Source: Pseudoduganella namucuonensis (GTDB taxonomy: Bacteria > Pseudomonadota > Gammaproteobacteria > Burkholderiales > Burkholderiaceae_D). From it: 64,000 nucleotides of DNA. Below the pieces are notes generated by a model. It was not told the DNA's origin. It saw only the letters and a program-made list of their open reading frames with translations, and did not search any database. Below are positions 25,509 through 33,402 of this stretch, piece by piece. Numbering within the stretch: the first letter of the stretch is position 1; each line of letters opens with the position of its first letter. The translations under genes and the position numbers were made by a program. Location: NCBI RefSeq assembly GCF_900116645.1, contig NZ_FPBO01000004.1:62001-126000 (forward strand), given 5' to 3'.

Positions 25509-26153
25509 ATGAAGTCCGACGCGGCGGCCGCGCGCAAGCCCGGCGCCAAAGGCAAAGCCGGCGCCGGTGACGCCGGCGCGGCGCCGGCGCGCGCCGCGAG
25601 TGCCGGCCGCGGCCGCGCGAGCGGCGCTTCCGGCGCCAACCCAGGCCAGCGCACGCTGGATCTGAGCGGCGGCAAAGGCCGCGACCCGGCGGTGGCGGCG
25701 CGTGGAGGAGGGAGCCGGGCAGGCACGGGCCGCGGCGGCGGGAAGTCCGGCGGCGGCGCCAAGGCCGCTTCCGGCGCGGCCAACGCCCCGGCGGTCGGCG
25801 CCGGCGGCGCGGCGTCCTACCTCGCCATCGGCGCGCTGGCCCTGCTCTACCTGGTGTCCATCCTGCTGTGGAAGCTGCCGGCCTGGCCGGCCGCCGTCTA
25901 CGGCCTGGCGAGCCTGGTCTGCTTCATCGTCTACGCCATCGACAAATCCGCCGCCCGCGCGGGCCGCTGGCGCACGCCGGAGAGCACGCTGCTGATGCTG
26001 GGCTTGTTCTGTGGCTGGCCGGGCGCCATTCTCGCCCAGCAATGGCTGCGCCACAAATCCAGCAAGACCTCGTTCCGCCTGATGTTCTGGGCGACCGTCG
26101 CCGTCAACATGGCCGCCTTCGGCTGGCTGGCGCGGCTGCAGGCGCCGGCCTGA
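25509..26153 (+). CDS. DUF1294 membrane protein with disordered N-terminus
   Basis: A 214-residue protein. Residues 1-100 are low complexity (Ala, Gly, Arg, Lys). Residues 102-212 form the DUF1294 membrane domain: helices AIGALALLYLVSILLWKL and GLASLVCFIVYAIDKSAA, then RWRTPESTLLMLGLFCGWPG, ending in FRLMFWATVAVN. Many DUF1294 proteins carry an N-terminal cold-shock domain; here that position is a basic disordered segment, which may bind nucleic acid non-specifically. Function of the family is unknown. Confidence 0.85.
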   Translation: MKSDAAAARKPGAKGKAGAGDAGAAPARAASAGRGRASGASGANPGQRTLDLSGGKGRDPAVAARGGGSRAGTGRGGGKSGGGAKAASGAANAPAVGAGGAASYLAIGALALLYLVSILLWKLPAWPAAVYGLASLVCFIVYAIDKSAARAGRWRTPESTLLMLGLFCGWPGAILAQQWLRHKSSKTSFRLMFWATVAVNMAAFGWLARLQAPA

Positions 26154-26169
26154 CAAGCCGGAACAAGCC

Positions 26170-27513
26170 CTACAGCCCGGACGGATACGTCTCCGGCACC
26201 TCGTCCCCATGCCATAGCGCGGAGCGCTCCAGCGGCCGCACCGCGGAACCGCGGTCGACATGGATAAGCGCGTCGAACTGCTGCGCGGCGTCGGCGTGGA
26301 AATAGTGGCTGTGGCGTTCCGACTCCGGGCGGTAAATCACGCCTATGGCGCGTTCCAGCCTGCGGTCCGGCAATTGCGCCAACACGCTGTTGTGGCCGCG
26401 CAGCGGCAGCAGGAAATTGCCCATGCCGGTCGCGTGCAGCAGGCGTTCGACGCTGTCCGGCCGCGACGGCACCACCGGCTTCAACTCCGCCGGCCCGTCC
26501 CACTCGGACGCCGCCGTCACCGTGCCCGTGTGCGTGGTGAATCCCAGCAGGAAGGATTCGCCCAAGGGATATTGCTCCCGCACCAGCTGGCCGAGGTTGA
26601 GCTGGCCGCCCTCGCCCATCTCGGTGGCGCGCGCGTCGCCCAAGTGGGAATTGTGGGCCCACACGATGATGCGCGCCGGCGCGCGTTCGTTGCGCTTGCC
26701 GAGGTGGACGCGCAGGGCGCGCAGCGTTTCGGCCATGTGGGTGTCGCGCACGTTCCACGAGGCGTCGCCGTGCTGGAACATGGCGCGGTAATAGATTTCC
26801 GCGTTCTTCGCCACGCGGGCGTTTTGTTGCGCGTAGAACAGTTCGTCCGGCACGGCGCCGCCGGACTCGGACAGGTGCCGCAGGGCCTGCTGGTTCAGCT
26901 CGCGCAACTGGCGCACCGCCTCGTCCTCGCAATCGCGCGCCAGGCCGAAGGTGGTGGCGTAGCCATAGCGCTGCGGGTCCTCCGCCAGGTGGTCCATGCA
27001 GGAATAGCGCTCGCGGGCGCGGCGCGCGGCGGCCGGGTCGGCCTGGTCCAGGTAGGCGATCACCGCGTGCATGGAGGCGCGCAGGCTGTACAGGTCCAGC
27101 CCGTAAAAGCCGGCGCGCCGGCGCGGATCGGCCACGTGCGCGTTGTGGGCGCGCATCCAGTCGATCAGCTCCACCACCTCGGTGTTGCGCCACATCCATT
27201 GGGGGAAGCGCTGGAAACCGGCCAGCGCGGCGTCGGCCGTGCCGTCCGCGCTGGCGTGCTGCACGTAGCGGCTGACCCGCAGGGCGTCGGGCCAGTCGGC
27301 CTCGACGGCGATGGCGTCGAAGCCCTTTTCGACGATGAGCCGCTTGCTGATCTCGGCGCGCAGCCGGTAGAACTCGTGGGTGCCGTGCGTGGCCTCGCCC
27401 AGCAGCACCAGCGACGCGTCGCCTATGCATTCAAGGAGGTAGTCGAATTGCTCGTCCGACGCGAGCGCCCGCGCTTCATAGCGCAGCGCCGCAATGGTGC
27501 CTGGATCGGTCAT
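26170..27513 (-). CDS. erythromycin esterase family protein
   Basis: A 447-residue protein of the erythromycin-esterase/EreA-like family, metal-independent hydrolases of macrolide-type esters or unknown cytoplasmic esters. Signature segments are GEATHGTHEFY near residue 35, DAIAVEADWPD, FYGLDLYS near 130 and VWAHNSHLGDAR near 270, the last with the catalytic-type His. The ATG at 27513 is used; an upstream ATG at 27579 gives an atypical extension. Chromosomal homologues usually do not give macrolide resistance, so I do not name it ere. It has no operon partner. Confidence 0.87.
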   Translation of the reverse strand: MTDPGTIAALRYEARALASDEQFDYLLECIGDASLVLLGEATHGTHEFYRLRAEISKRLIVEKGFDAIAVEADWPDALRVSRYVQHASADGTADAALAGFQRFPQWMWRNTEVVELIDWMRAHNAHVADPRRRAGFYGLDLYSLRASMHAVIAYLDQADPAAARRARERYSCMDHLAEDPQRYGYATTFGLARDCEDEAVRQLRELNQQALRHLSESGGAVPDELFYAQQNARVAKNAEIYYRAMFQHGDASWNVRDTHMAETLRALRVHLGKRNERAPARIIVWAHNSHLGDARATEMGEGGQLNLGQLVREQYPLGESFLLGFTTHTGTVTAASEWDGPAELKPVVPSRPDSVERLLHATGMGNFLLPLRGHNSVLAQLPDRRLERAIGVIYRPESERHSHYFHADAAQQFDALIHVDRGSAVRPLERSALWHGDEVPETYPSGL

Positions 27514-27644
27514 GGGGCGCGCTCCCGTATAGGTGTCCTCTCCTTTTATCGTACGCCCGCCGCGAGCGCCATGGCGCACGCCATGCCCCGCGACCGCGCC
27601 AGCTGTGAGACACTATCGGGCTTGTCATTTGGAAAAACCGAATC

Positions 27645-28598
27645 ATGTGGAATGGTGTGTTGTGCGGCCTGCTGGCCGGAGCGATGTGGGGCATGGTGTT
27701 CATCGTGCCGGAGCTGTTGTCGGCCTTTTCGCCGGTTGAGATGGCGGTGGGGCGCTATGTCGCCTACGGCGCCATCGCCTTCGGCCTGATGCTGCCGCGC
27801 CTGCGCGGCCTGGTGGCGCGTCTGGACCGCGCGGACCACCACGCGCTGGTGCGCCATGCGCTGGCCGGCAACATCGTCTATTACATGCTGCTGGCCATGG
27901 GCGTGAAGCTGGCCGGCGTGGCGCCGACCTCGCTGATCATCGGCGTGCTGCCGATCTCCGTCACCCTGATGGGCCGCAAGGACCACGGCGCCGTGCCGCT
28001 GCGGCGGCTGGCGCTGCCGCTGCTGGTGGTGGCGGCCGGCATCGCCTGCATCAACATCGACGTGTTCAGCCACGCCCGGGCGGCCGGCGGCGACCCGTGG
28101 CGCACGCTGCTGGGCGTGCTGTGCGCCACCGGCGCCCTGTTCTGCTGGAGCTGGTACACGCTGGACAACGCGCGCTACCTGAAGCGCAACCCGCACTTCA
28201 CCAGCGCCGAATGGTCGGCCCTGTACGGCCTGTCCAGCGGGCTGATCGCGCTGATGGTGGGCTTGGCCGCGCTCGCCGTCTGGCATGGCGAGGTGACCGG
28301 CGCGGCCGGCGCCGCGAGCGGACGCGACTGGACCGTGTTCTGGATCACCAACGCCCTGCTGGCGCTGGGCGCGTCCGTGATCGGCAACCACCTGTGGAAC
28401 GTCGCCAGCCGCCGCGTGCCGGTCACGCTGTCCGGACAGCTGATCCTGTTTGAAACGCTGTTCGCGCTGCTATACGGCTTCATCTACAAGCAGCAGTGGC
28501 CGCGCCCGCTGGAAACCGCCGCCATCGTGCTGCTGACGGCGGGCGTCATGTGGTCGGTGCGGGTGCACGCGCTGGAGGAGGAGGTCACGCCGCCTTGA
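27645..28598 (+). CDS. DMT-family (EamA) transporter
   Basis: A 317-residue inner-membrane protein with about ten helices arranged as two EamA repeats (GLLAGAMWGMVFIVPELLSAF, ALFCWSWYTLDNARY, VTLSGQLILFETLFALLYGF). The family exports metabolites or amino acids and includes drug/metabolite exporters. Substrate unknown. The ribosome site is weak (TTGGAAAAACCGAATC). The 3' end overlaps the converging PaiB gene by 14 bases. Confidence 0.88.
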   Translation: MWNGVLCGLLAGAMWGMVFIVPELLSAFSPVEMAVGRYVAYGAIAFGLMLPRLRGLVARLDRADHHALVRHALAGNIVYYMLLAMGVKLAGVAPTSLIIGVLPISVTLMGRKDHGAVPLRRLALPLLVVAAGIACINIDVFSHARAAGGDPWRTLLGVLCATGALFCWSWYTLDNARYLKRNPHFTSAEWSALYGLSSGLIALMVGLAALAVWHGEVTGAAGAASGRDWTVFWITNALLALGASVIGNHLWNVASRRVPVTLSGQLILFETLFALLYGFIYKQQWPRPLETAAIVLLTAGVMWSVRVHALEEEVTPP

Positions 28599-29229
28599 CG
28601 GCCGGCGGCAGCGTCGCCTCCACCAGCGCGGCCGCGCCGTCCCGCCCCACCGAGCGCAGGCCGGCGATCACGCCCAGCCGGTCGGCCGCGCCGCGGTTCT
28701 GGCTCATCTTCCACTTGCCGGCGATGGACGCCACCGGGATTTCGATGCCGATGATGGCCTGCGCTATCCGCTCCAGGAATTCGGCCGGCGCGTCCGCCAC
28801 CCGCCAGGGCGCCGGCAGCGCCGCCTCCTGCTTGTCGGTGAGGTCGTCGAGCACGCGGCGCAGCCAGGCGCCGTCGTCCACCACGCGCGGCCGGCCGCGC
28901 ACCTGCACCATGGCGTAATTCCAGGTCGGCACCACCTTGTGGGTTTCCGCCTTGGTCGCGTACCAGCTGGGACTGACATAGGCGTCCTCGCCCTGGAACA
29001 CCACCAGCACCTCGCTCCCTTCCCGCAACGCCTCCAGCACCGGATTGCCGCGCGCGACGTGGGCCCGCAGCACGCCGCGCGCGCCCTCCCCCGGATACAG
29101 GATGAAGGGGATCAGGTCGGCGGTGACGCCGGCGCCACCGGTGGCGATCAGCGTACCCAATGGATAATCGCGGATCAGGGCGTGCTGGAGGTCCGGGCGG
29201 TCTTCCTGGAATGCGGCTTGGGTGTACAT
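28585..29229 (-). CDS. PaiB-type FMN-binding protein
   Basis: A 214-residue protein of the PaiB family (FMN-binding split barrel), first described as a negative regulator of degradative enzymes and sporulation in Bacillus. Signature segments are ADLIPFILYP, LRAHVARGNPV, YVSPSWYATKAETHKVVPTW and GKWKMSQNR. Length is normal. It is likely a cytoplasmic flavoprotein; the regulatory role in this organism is inference. Confidence 0.92.
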   Translation of the reverse strand: MYTQAAFQEDRPDLQHALIRDYPLGTLIATGGAGVTADLIPFILYPGEGARGVLRAHVARGNPVLEALREGSEVLVVFQGEDAYVSPSWYATKAETHKVVPTWNYAMVQVRGRPRVVDDGAWLRRVLDDLTDKQEAALPAPWRVADAPAEFLERIAQAIIGIEIPVASIAGKWKMSQNRGAADRLGVIAGLRSVGRDGAAALVEATLPPAVKAA

Positions 29230-29322
29230 GGCGGCTCCATAGGGTTGGGCCGTCCAGTGTAGCGTCCCGCAGGCCCCATGGGCAGGGCCAGCACGCGGGG
29301 AAAATATGGAACCACGACCGCT

Positions 29323-29937
29323 TCAGCTCAGCAGGCCGTTCTCGCTGAGCACGTCCTGCACCAGTTCCAGCCGCAGCACGGGATTGAGCTGCGCCATCAG
29401 CAGCTGCTTTTGCGGCACGCCCAGGCGCAGCAATTCGCACCAGCGATTGGCGACCCAGCCGCAATCGTCCAGCTTGTAAGGCGGCAGCAGCGGCATCTGG
29501 GCGGGGGGCAATTGGCGTTTCTGCAGCGAGCGGATCACCGCGCCCAGCGCATTGGCCACGTCCTGTTGTTCGGCCGGCACGGACAGCGCCATATCGGGCT
29601 CCAGCATTTCCACCTCGCCCATCCATAAACCGTGCTTGAGCTGTTCGGATGAAAGAATGCGGAAGCGGTTGGTGCCCACGCAGGTGATATGCAACAGGCC
29701 TGAAACGGGCGCGGACCAGTCGGCGATGCGCGCCATGGTGCCGATCGGCGTCAATACCTCGTGCTGTTCCGGGCGCTGGGTTTCACTACCGGAGGCCAGC
29801 GCCACCACGCCAAACTCTTCGGACCTGGCTATGCATTTCTTGATCATGTCCAGATAGCGGACTTCAAACACTTGCAGGGGCAAGTGGCCATCCGGGAATA
29901 AGACGGTATTAAGCGGGAATAAGGGAATTGCGGACAT
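29323..29937 (-). CDS. LON substrate-binding-domain protein
   Basis: A 204-residue protein made of the N-terminal substrate-recognition domain of Lon protease alone: IPLFPLNTVLFPDGHLPLQV at residues 4-23, RYLDMIKKCI, ITCVGTNRFRIL, then the helical end DVANALGAVIRSLQKR. There is no ATPase or peptidase domain, which is the normal state for this widespread YcaC/CRBN-like group. It may act as a protein-binding adaptor. It lies downstream of hns but behind a terminator hairpin. Confidence 0.9.
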   Translation of the reverse strand: MSAIPLFPLNTVLFPDGHLPLQVFEVRYLDMIKKCIARSEEFGVVALASGSETQRPEQHEVLTPIGTMARIADWSAPVSGLLHITCVGTNRFRILSSEQLKHGLWMGEVEMLEPDMALSVPAEQQDVANALGAVIRSLQKRQLPPAQMPLLPPYKLDDCGWVANRWCELLRLGVPQKQLLMAQLNPVLRLELVQDVLSENGLLS

Positions 29938-30130
29938 CCGCTATCATCGCACGATTGAAGCGTGGCTGAAACGCGAAATACGGGCGGCGGCGGGGAATCG
30001 CGCCTCTTTCAACACGAAAGCGACATGGCGGGGCGCGACGGCAGCCCGGCGCGGCGCGCGCGGGGGCGCGGACCGGGGCTATCGGGCGCGGCAAGCGGAG
30101 GCCGTTGTTTTAAACAAGGCCGGCTTGCGC

Positions 30131-30163
30131 GGAAAATAGCCGGCATATCCGCGTGGATATGCC
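30131..30163 (-). terminator. intrinsic terminator of the H-NS gene
   Basis: GGCATATCC (30142-30150) and GGATATGCC (30155-30163) form a perfect 9-bp stem with a 4-base loop. Read on the minus strand it is followed by GGCTATTTTCC. It sits 45 bases past the hns stop. A second dyad (TTGTTT/AAACAA near 30109-30121) lies further on. The rest of 29938-30207 shows no gene. Confidence 0.65.
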
Positions 30164-30207
30164 CGATACTTTCCGAAGCGCGCCTTTACTTCGGCACTGC
30201 AGGGGCA

Positions 30208-30501
30208 TTACTTAATCAGGAAGGATTCCTTGCTTTTTCCTTCCAGCCATTTCGGAGCGCGGCCACGGCCGGTCCAGGTTTGGCCGGTGGCCTCGTCGCG
30301 ATATTTCATCGGCACTGGCGCGCGTGGCTTGCTGACTTTAGCGGGCTTGGCGGTGCCAGCCAGGTCCGACAGCGACAGATTGTGTTCCCGCATGATAGCG
30401 GCGATCTGTTCTTTCGCTTTGTTCAGTTCTTCGCGGCGGGCGCTTTCGGCCAGGTTTTGCAGTTCGGCGATCTTGGCCTGATATTCCTGATAGGTAGTCA
30501 T
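30208..30501 (-). CDS. H-NS histone family nucleoid protein
   Basis: A 97-residue protein. Residues 1-50 form the oligomerising coiled coil (YQEYQAKIAELQNLAESARR). The C-terminal DNA-binding domain has the H-NS hallmark KYRDEATGQTWTGRGRAPKW (residues about 66-85), which contacts AT-rich minor grooves. It silences horizontally acquired and AT-rich genes. The start at 30501 follows AAGGAAGCTGTG. The upstream region is far more AT-rich than the surroundings, consistent with the autoregulation common for hns genes. Confidence 0.95.
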   Translation of the reverse strand: MTTYQEYQAKIAELQNLAESARREELNKAKEQIAAIMREHNLSLSDLAGTAKPAKVSKPRAPVPMKYRDEATGQTWTGRGRAPKWLEGKSKESFLIK

Positions 30502-30781
30502 CACAGCTTCCTTAAGTTTAAGTGGGCGAATCTCCCGACTGGCCCATGGTTGCGTGTTGCGATAAAAACCAGTGTGACAATCTGTGAGAATCCAGAAACG
30601 CAATTTACCATAAGAATACATGACTATTCTAGTCAATTATGAATTGAAGTGCATATTCCATACATTCTCCGGAAATAAATACCGCGGCGCCCCGGAAAGT
30701 GTTTGGATACACGGAATGGCGCTGAATTACAAAATGAGCAACCATGGGGTAAGATTGAAGCCGACAACAAAGGAGTGCGCC

Positions 30782-31630
30782 ATGAAGACAGTGCAACTAT
30801 CATCCGGCGTCGGCGTTCCGGCGCTGGGCCAGGGAACCTGGAATATGGGCGAGACCGCGGCCGGGCGCCAGCGGGAAATAGCCGCATTGCAGCTGGGCGT
30901 GGATTTGGGAATGACGCTGATCGACACGGCCGAAATGTACGCCGAGGGCGGCAGCGAGGAAGTGGTGGGCGCGGCCATCGCCGGCCGGCGCGAACAGATT
31001 TACCTGGTGAGCAAGGTGTATCCGCACAACGCCAGCCTGGCCGGCGTGCGGGCCGCCTGCGAGCGCAGCCTGAAAAGGCTGAAAACGGATTGCCTGGACC
31101 TGTATCTGCTGCACTGGCGCGGCTCGGTGCCGCTGGAGGAAATGCTGGAAGGCTTCCAGGCGCTGAAACGCGCCGGCAAGATACGCGACTACGGCGTCAG
31201 CAACTTCGACCTGGACGACATGCACGAGGCGCGCGCCCTGCCCGGCGGCGACGGCATAGTCGCAAACCAGGTGCTGTACAACCTGGCCAAGCGCGGCATC
31301 GAATGGAATCTGCTGCCGTGGTCCCAGCGGAATGACGTGCCCGTCATGGCCTATTCGCCGCTGGAATCGTCGGCCCGCGAACAGCGCGCCATGCTGGGCA
31401 ATCCCGGCCTGCGCGCCGTGGCCGAACGGCACGGCGCCACGCCGGCGCAAGTGGCCCTCGCCTGGATATTGCGGCAGGACCGGGTGATCGCCATCCCCAA
31501 GGCGTCCAGCCCGGAGCACGTGCGGCAAAACCGCGCGGCGCTGGACCTGGCGCTGACGCCGGAGGACTTGGCCGAACTGGACCGCGCCTATCCCCTGCCC
31601 CGCCGGAACAGCCCGCTGGAAATGCGCTGA
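30782..31630 (+). CDS. aldo/keto reductase
   Basis: A 282-residue NADPH-dependent oxidoreductase with the TIM-barrel AKR fold. The catalytic tetrad is visible: Asp in LIDTAEMYAEGGSE (with Tyr), Lys in YLVSKVYP and His in YLLHWRG. The cofactor-binding IPKASSPEHVRQN segment is near residue 238. The start at 30782 follows AAAGGAGTGCGCC. Substrate is probably a small aldehyde or ketone. It is a single gene. Confidence 0.94.
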   Translation: MKTVQLSSGVGVPALGQGTWNMGETAAGRQREIAALQLGVDLGMTLIDTAEMYAEGGSEEVVGAAIAGRREQIYLVSKVYPHNASLAGVRAACERSLKRLKTDCLDLYLLHWRGSVPLEEMLEGFQALKRAGKIRDYGVSNFDLDDMHEARALPGGDGIVANQVLYNLAKRGIEWNLLPWSQRNDVPVMAYSPLESSAREQRAMLGNPGLRAVAERHGATPAQVALAWILRQDRVIAIPKASSPEHVRQNRAALDLALTPEDLAELDRAYPLPRRNSPLEMR

Positions 31631-31764
31631 TCCGCGCCGCCGCCGGGCGCGGCCCGGGTGCGCTGGCGCACCGTCCGCGCGGCGCGCCTGGCGTAAGGTG
31701 CGTGGATCGCGCGGCATCGGCGATGCCATGCGCCATGCGGCAAGCGCCACCACAGGAGGACGCG

Positions 31765-32469
31765 ATGAACGAACTGAAACCCGCCGCCGAGCTTGCCGCG
31801 CAGGCGGCCGGCAAACCCTACCCCAACGACAGCGCGGCCTACCGCGCGGCGCGCGTGGCGCTGCTGGCCGAGGAGATCGAACTCAGGCGCCATATCGAAC
31901 GCGTGGCCGAGCAGCGGCGCGCGCTGCCGCCTGGCGGCGAGGCGCCCGACTACGATTTCAAGGACGAGAACGGCAAAACGGTGAAGCTGGCCGACCTGTT
32001 CGGCCAGCACGACACCCTGTGCACCTATTTCTGGATGTACGGGCCGCGGCGCGAGCGGCCGTGCCCCATGTGCACCGCCCTGATCGGCGCGCTGGACACC
32101 CCGGCGCGCGACATCGCGCAGCGCATCGCCATCGCCGTCATCGGCCGCTCGCCGGTCGAGCGGCAACTGGCCTTCGCCCGCGAGCGCGGCTGGCGCAACC
32201 TCAAGTTCTACGCCACCGTCGGCGACGATTTCGCGCGCGACTACCGCGGCCTGGCGCCGGACGGCAGCGAGTGGCCGGCGCTGGACATCTGGGTCAGGAA
32301 GGACGGTGTGGTGCGCCACTTCTGGGCGTCCGAAATGGGCGGCACCCAAGACCCAGGCCAGGACCCGCGCGGCGCGCCCGACCCGACGCCCCTGTGGAAC
32401 ATCCTGGACCTCACGCCGGCGGGGCGGGGAACGGACTGGTATCCGAAGCTGGAATATCCTGGCGCCTAG
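31765..32469 (+). CDS. DUF899 thioredoxin-like protein
   Basis: A 234-residue protein of the DUF899 family, a thioredoxin-fold group of unknown role. The segment YDFKDENGKTVKLADLFG is followed by FWMYGPRRERPCPMCTALI (with a CPMC motif near residue 110), then FYATVGDDFARDYRG and a C-terminal LDLTPAGRGTDWYPKLEY. The CxxC pair suggests redox activity. The ATG at 31765 follows ACAGGAGGACGCG. Its 3' end faces the lysR gene at 32474. Confidence 0.88.
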   Translation: MNELKPAAELAAQAAGKPYPNDSAAYRAARVALLAEEIELRRHIERVAEQRRALPPGGEAPDYDFKDENGKTVKLADLFGQHDTLCTYFWMYGPRRERPCPMCTALIGALDTPARDIAQRIAIAVIGRSPVERQLAFARERGWRNLKFYATVGDDFARDYRGLAPDGSEWPALDIWVRKDGVVRHFWASEMGGTQDPGQDPRGAPDPTPLWNILDLTPAGRGTDWYPKLEYPGA

Positions 32470-32473
32470 CGGC

Positions 32474-33397
32474 TCAGATTTCGGGGCAGCCGCCGCCCCT
32501 GGCTTGACAGTGCCGCGCGATCACCGAGCGGATGATGCCGACCAGTTGGCACGCGGCCGGACCGGGCCGCTCGGCGTTGGCGATGATGAGCGACAGCGAC
32601 AGCTTGCGCTTCTGCCCCACCCGCAGCCGCAGCGGCTTCAACTGCCCCGCCTCCAGGTGCCGCGCGATCTTGTGCTTGGCCATCCAGCCGAAACCCAGCC
32701 CGGCGCACACCATCTCGGTGCGCGTGGCGGGACTGGTCACGGTCCAGCGCTGGTTCGTGTTGAGCCAGCCGAAATCGCGCGTGCTGGACACGCCGCCGTC
32801 GCGCACCACGATGTGCAGGTGCCGCTCCAGGTCGTCCTCGTTCAAGTCCCGTCCCAGGCCGTGCAGCGGGTGCGAGGGATGGGCCACGGCGACGAACTCG
32901 ATATCGAGCAGCGCGTCGCCAAGGAAGCCGCTGGGCACGTAATTGGCGATCACCACGTCGGCCCGCTTTTCGCGCAGCACGTCGTCGGACGCCGACAAGA
33001 TCGTTTCCTCGAGATTCACCCGGGTGTGCCGCGCCAGCGGCTCGAACTCCTGCAGGATCTGGATCAGCAGCTCGCTGGGGAACAGGCTGTCCACCGCGAA
33101 GCGCAACTCGGACTCCCAGCCGGCGTTCAGACTCTGCGCCAGCTCCTCCAGCTGGAAGGCGTCGTCCAGCAACTGGCGCGCCTTGCGCAGCAGGGTCTCG
33201 CCGTTCTGTGTCAGCCGCGCGCGGCGGCCGTCGATCTCCAGCAACTCCGTGCCCAGCTGCTCCTGCAGCTTGGCCACCATGTAGCTGACCGAAGACTGGC
33301 TGCGGTGCAAGGCCTCCGCCGCCTGCGCATAGCCGCCGCAATCGACAATGGCTTGCAGCACCTGCCACTGTTCCAGCGTGCTCTTCGGTATTTTCAT
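32474..33397 (-). CDS. LysR-type transcriptional regulator
   Basis: A 307-residue LysR regulator. The N-terminal winged HTH is AIVDCGGYAQAAEALHRSQS followed by SVSYMVAKLQEQLG (residues 16-50), with the usual linker helix, and then the periplasmic-binding-like effector domain (ELRFAVDSLFPSELLIQIL). It lies 5 bases after the cyclase stop on the same strand, so it may be read from the cyclase transcript. Its target genes are unknown. Confidence 0.92.
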   Translation of the reverse strand: MKIPKSTLEQWQVLQAIVDCGGYAQAAEALHRSQSSVSYMVAKLQEQLGTELLEIDGRRARLTQNGETLLRKARQLLDDAFQLEELAQSLNAGWESELRFAVDSLFPSELLIQILQEFEPLARHTRVNLEETILSASDDVLREKRADVVIANYVPSGFLGDALLDIEFVAVAHPSHPLHGLGRDLNEDDLERHLHIVVRDGGVSSTRDFGWLNTNQRWTVTSPATRTEMVCAGLGFGWMAKHKIARHLEAGQLKPLRLRVGQKRKLSLSLIIANAERPGPAACQLVGIIRSVIARHCQARGGGCPEI

Positions 33398-33402
33398 CGC
33401 GG

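Noticed and set aside
21654..26261. A 1535-codon open frame on the minus strand
   Set aside because: It runs antisense through trpS, the secreted-repeat gene and the ester hydrolase; its composition (Arg, Ala, Gly, His) is that of a GC-rich shadow frame and it has no domain.
26170..27513. Macrolide resistance gene ereA/ereB
   Set aside because: Only family-level similarity; most chromosomal erythromycin-esterase homologues do not confer resistance, and there is no integron context.
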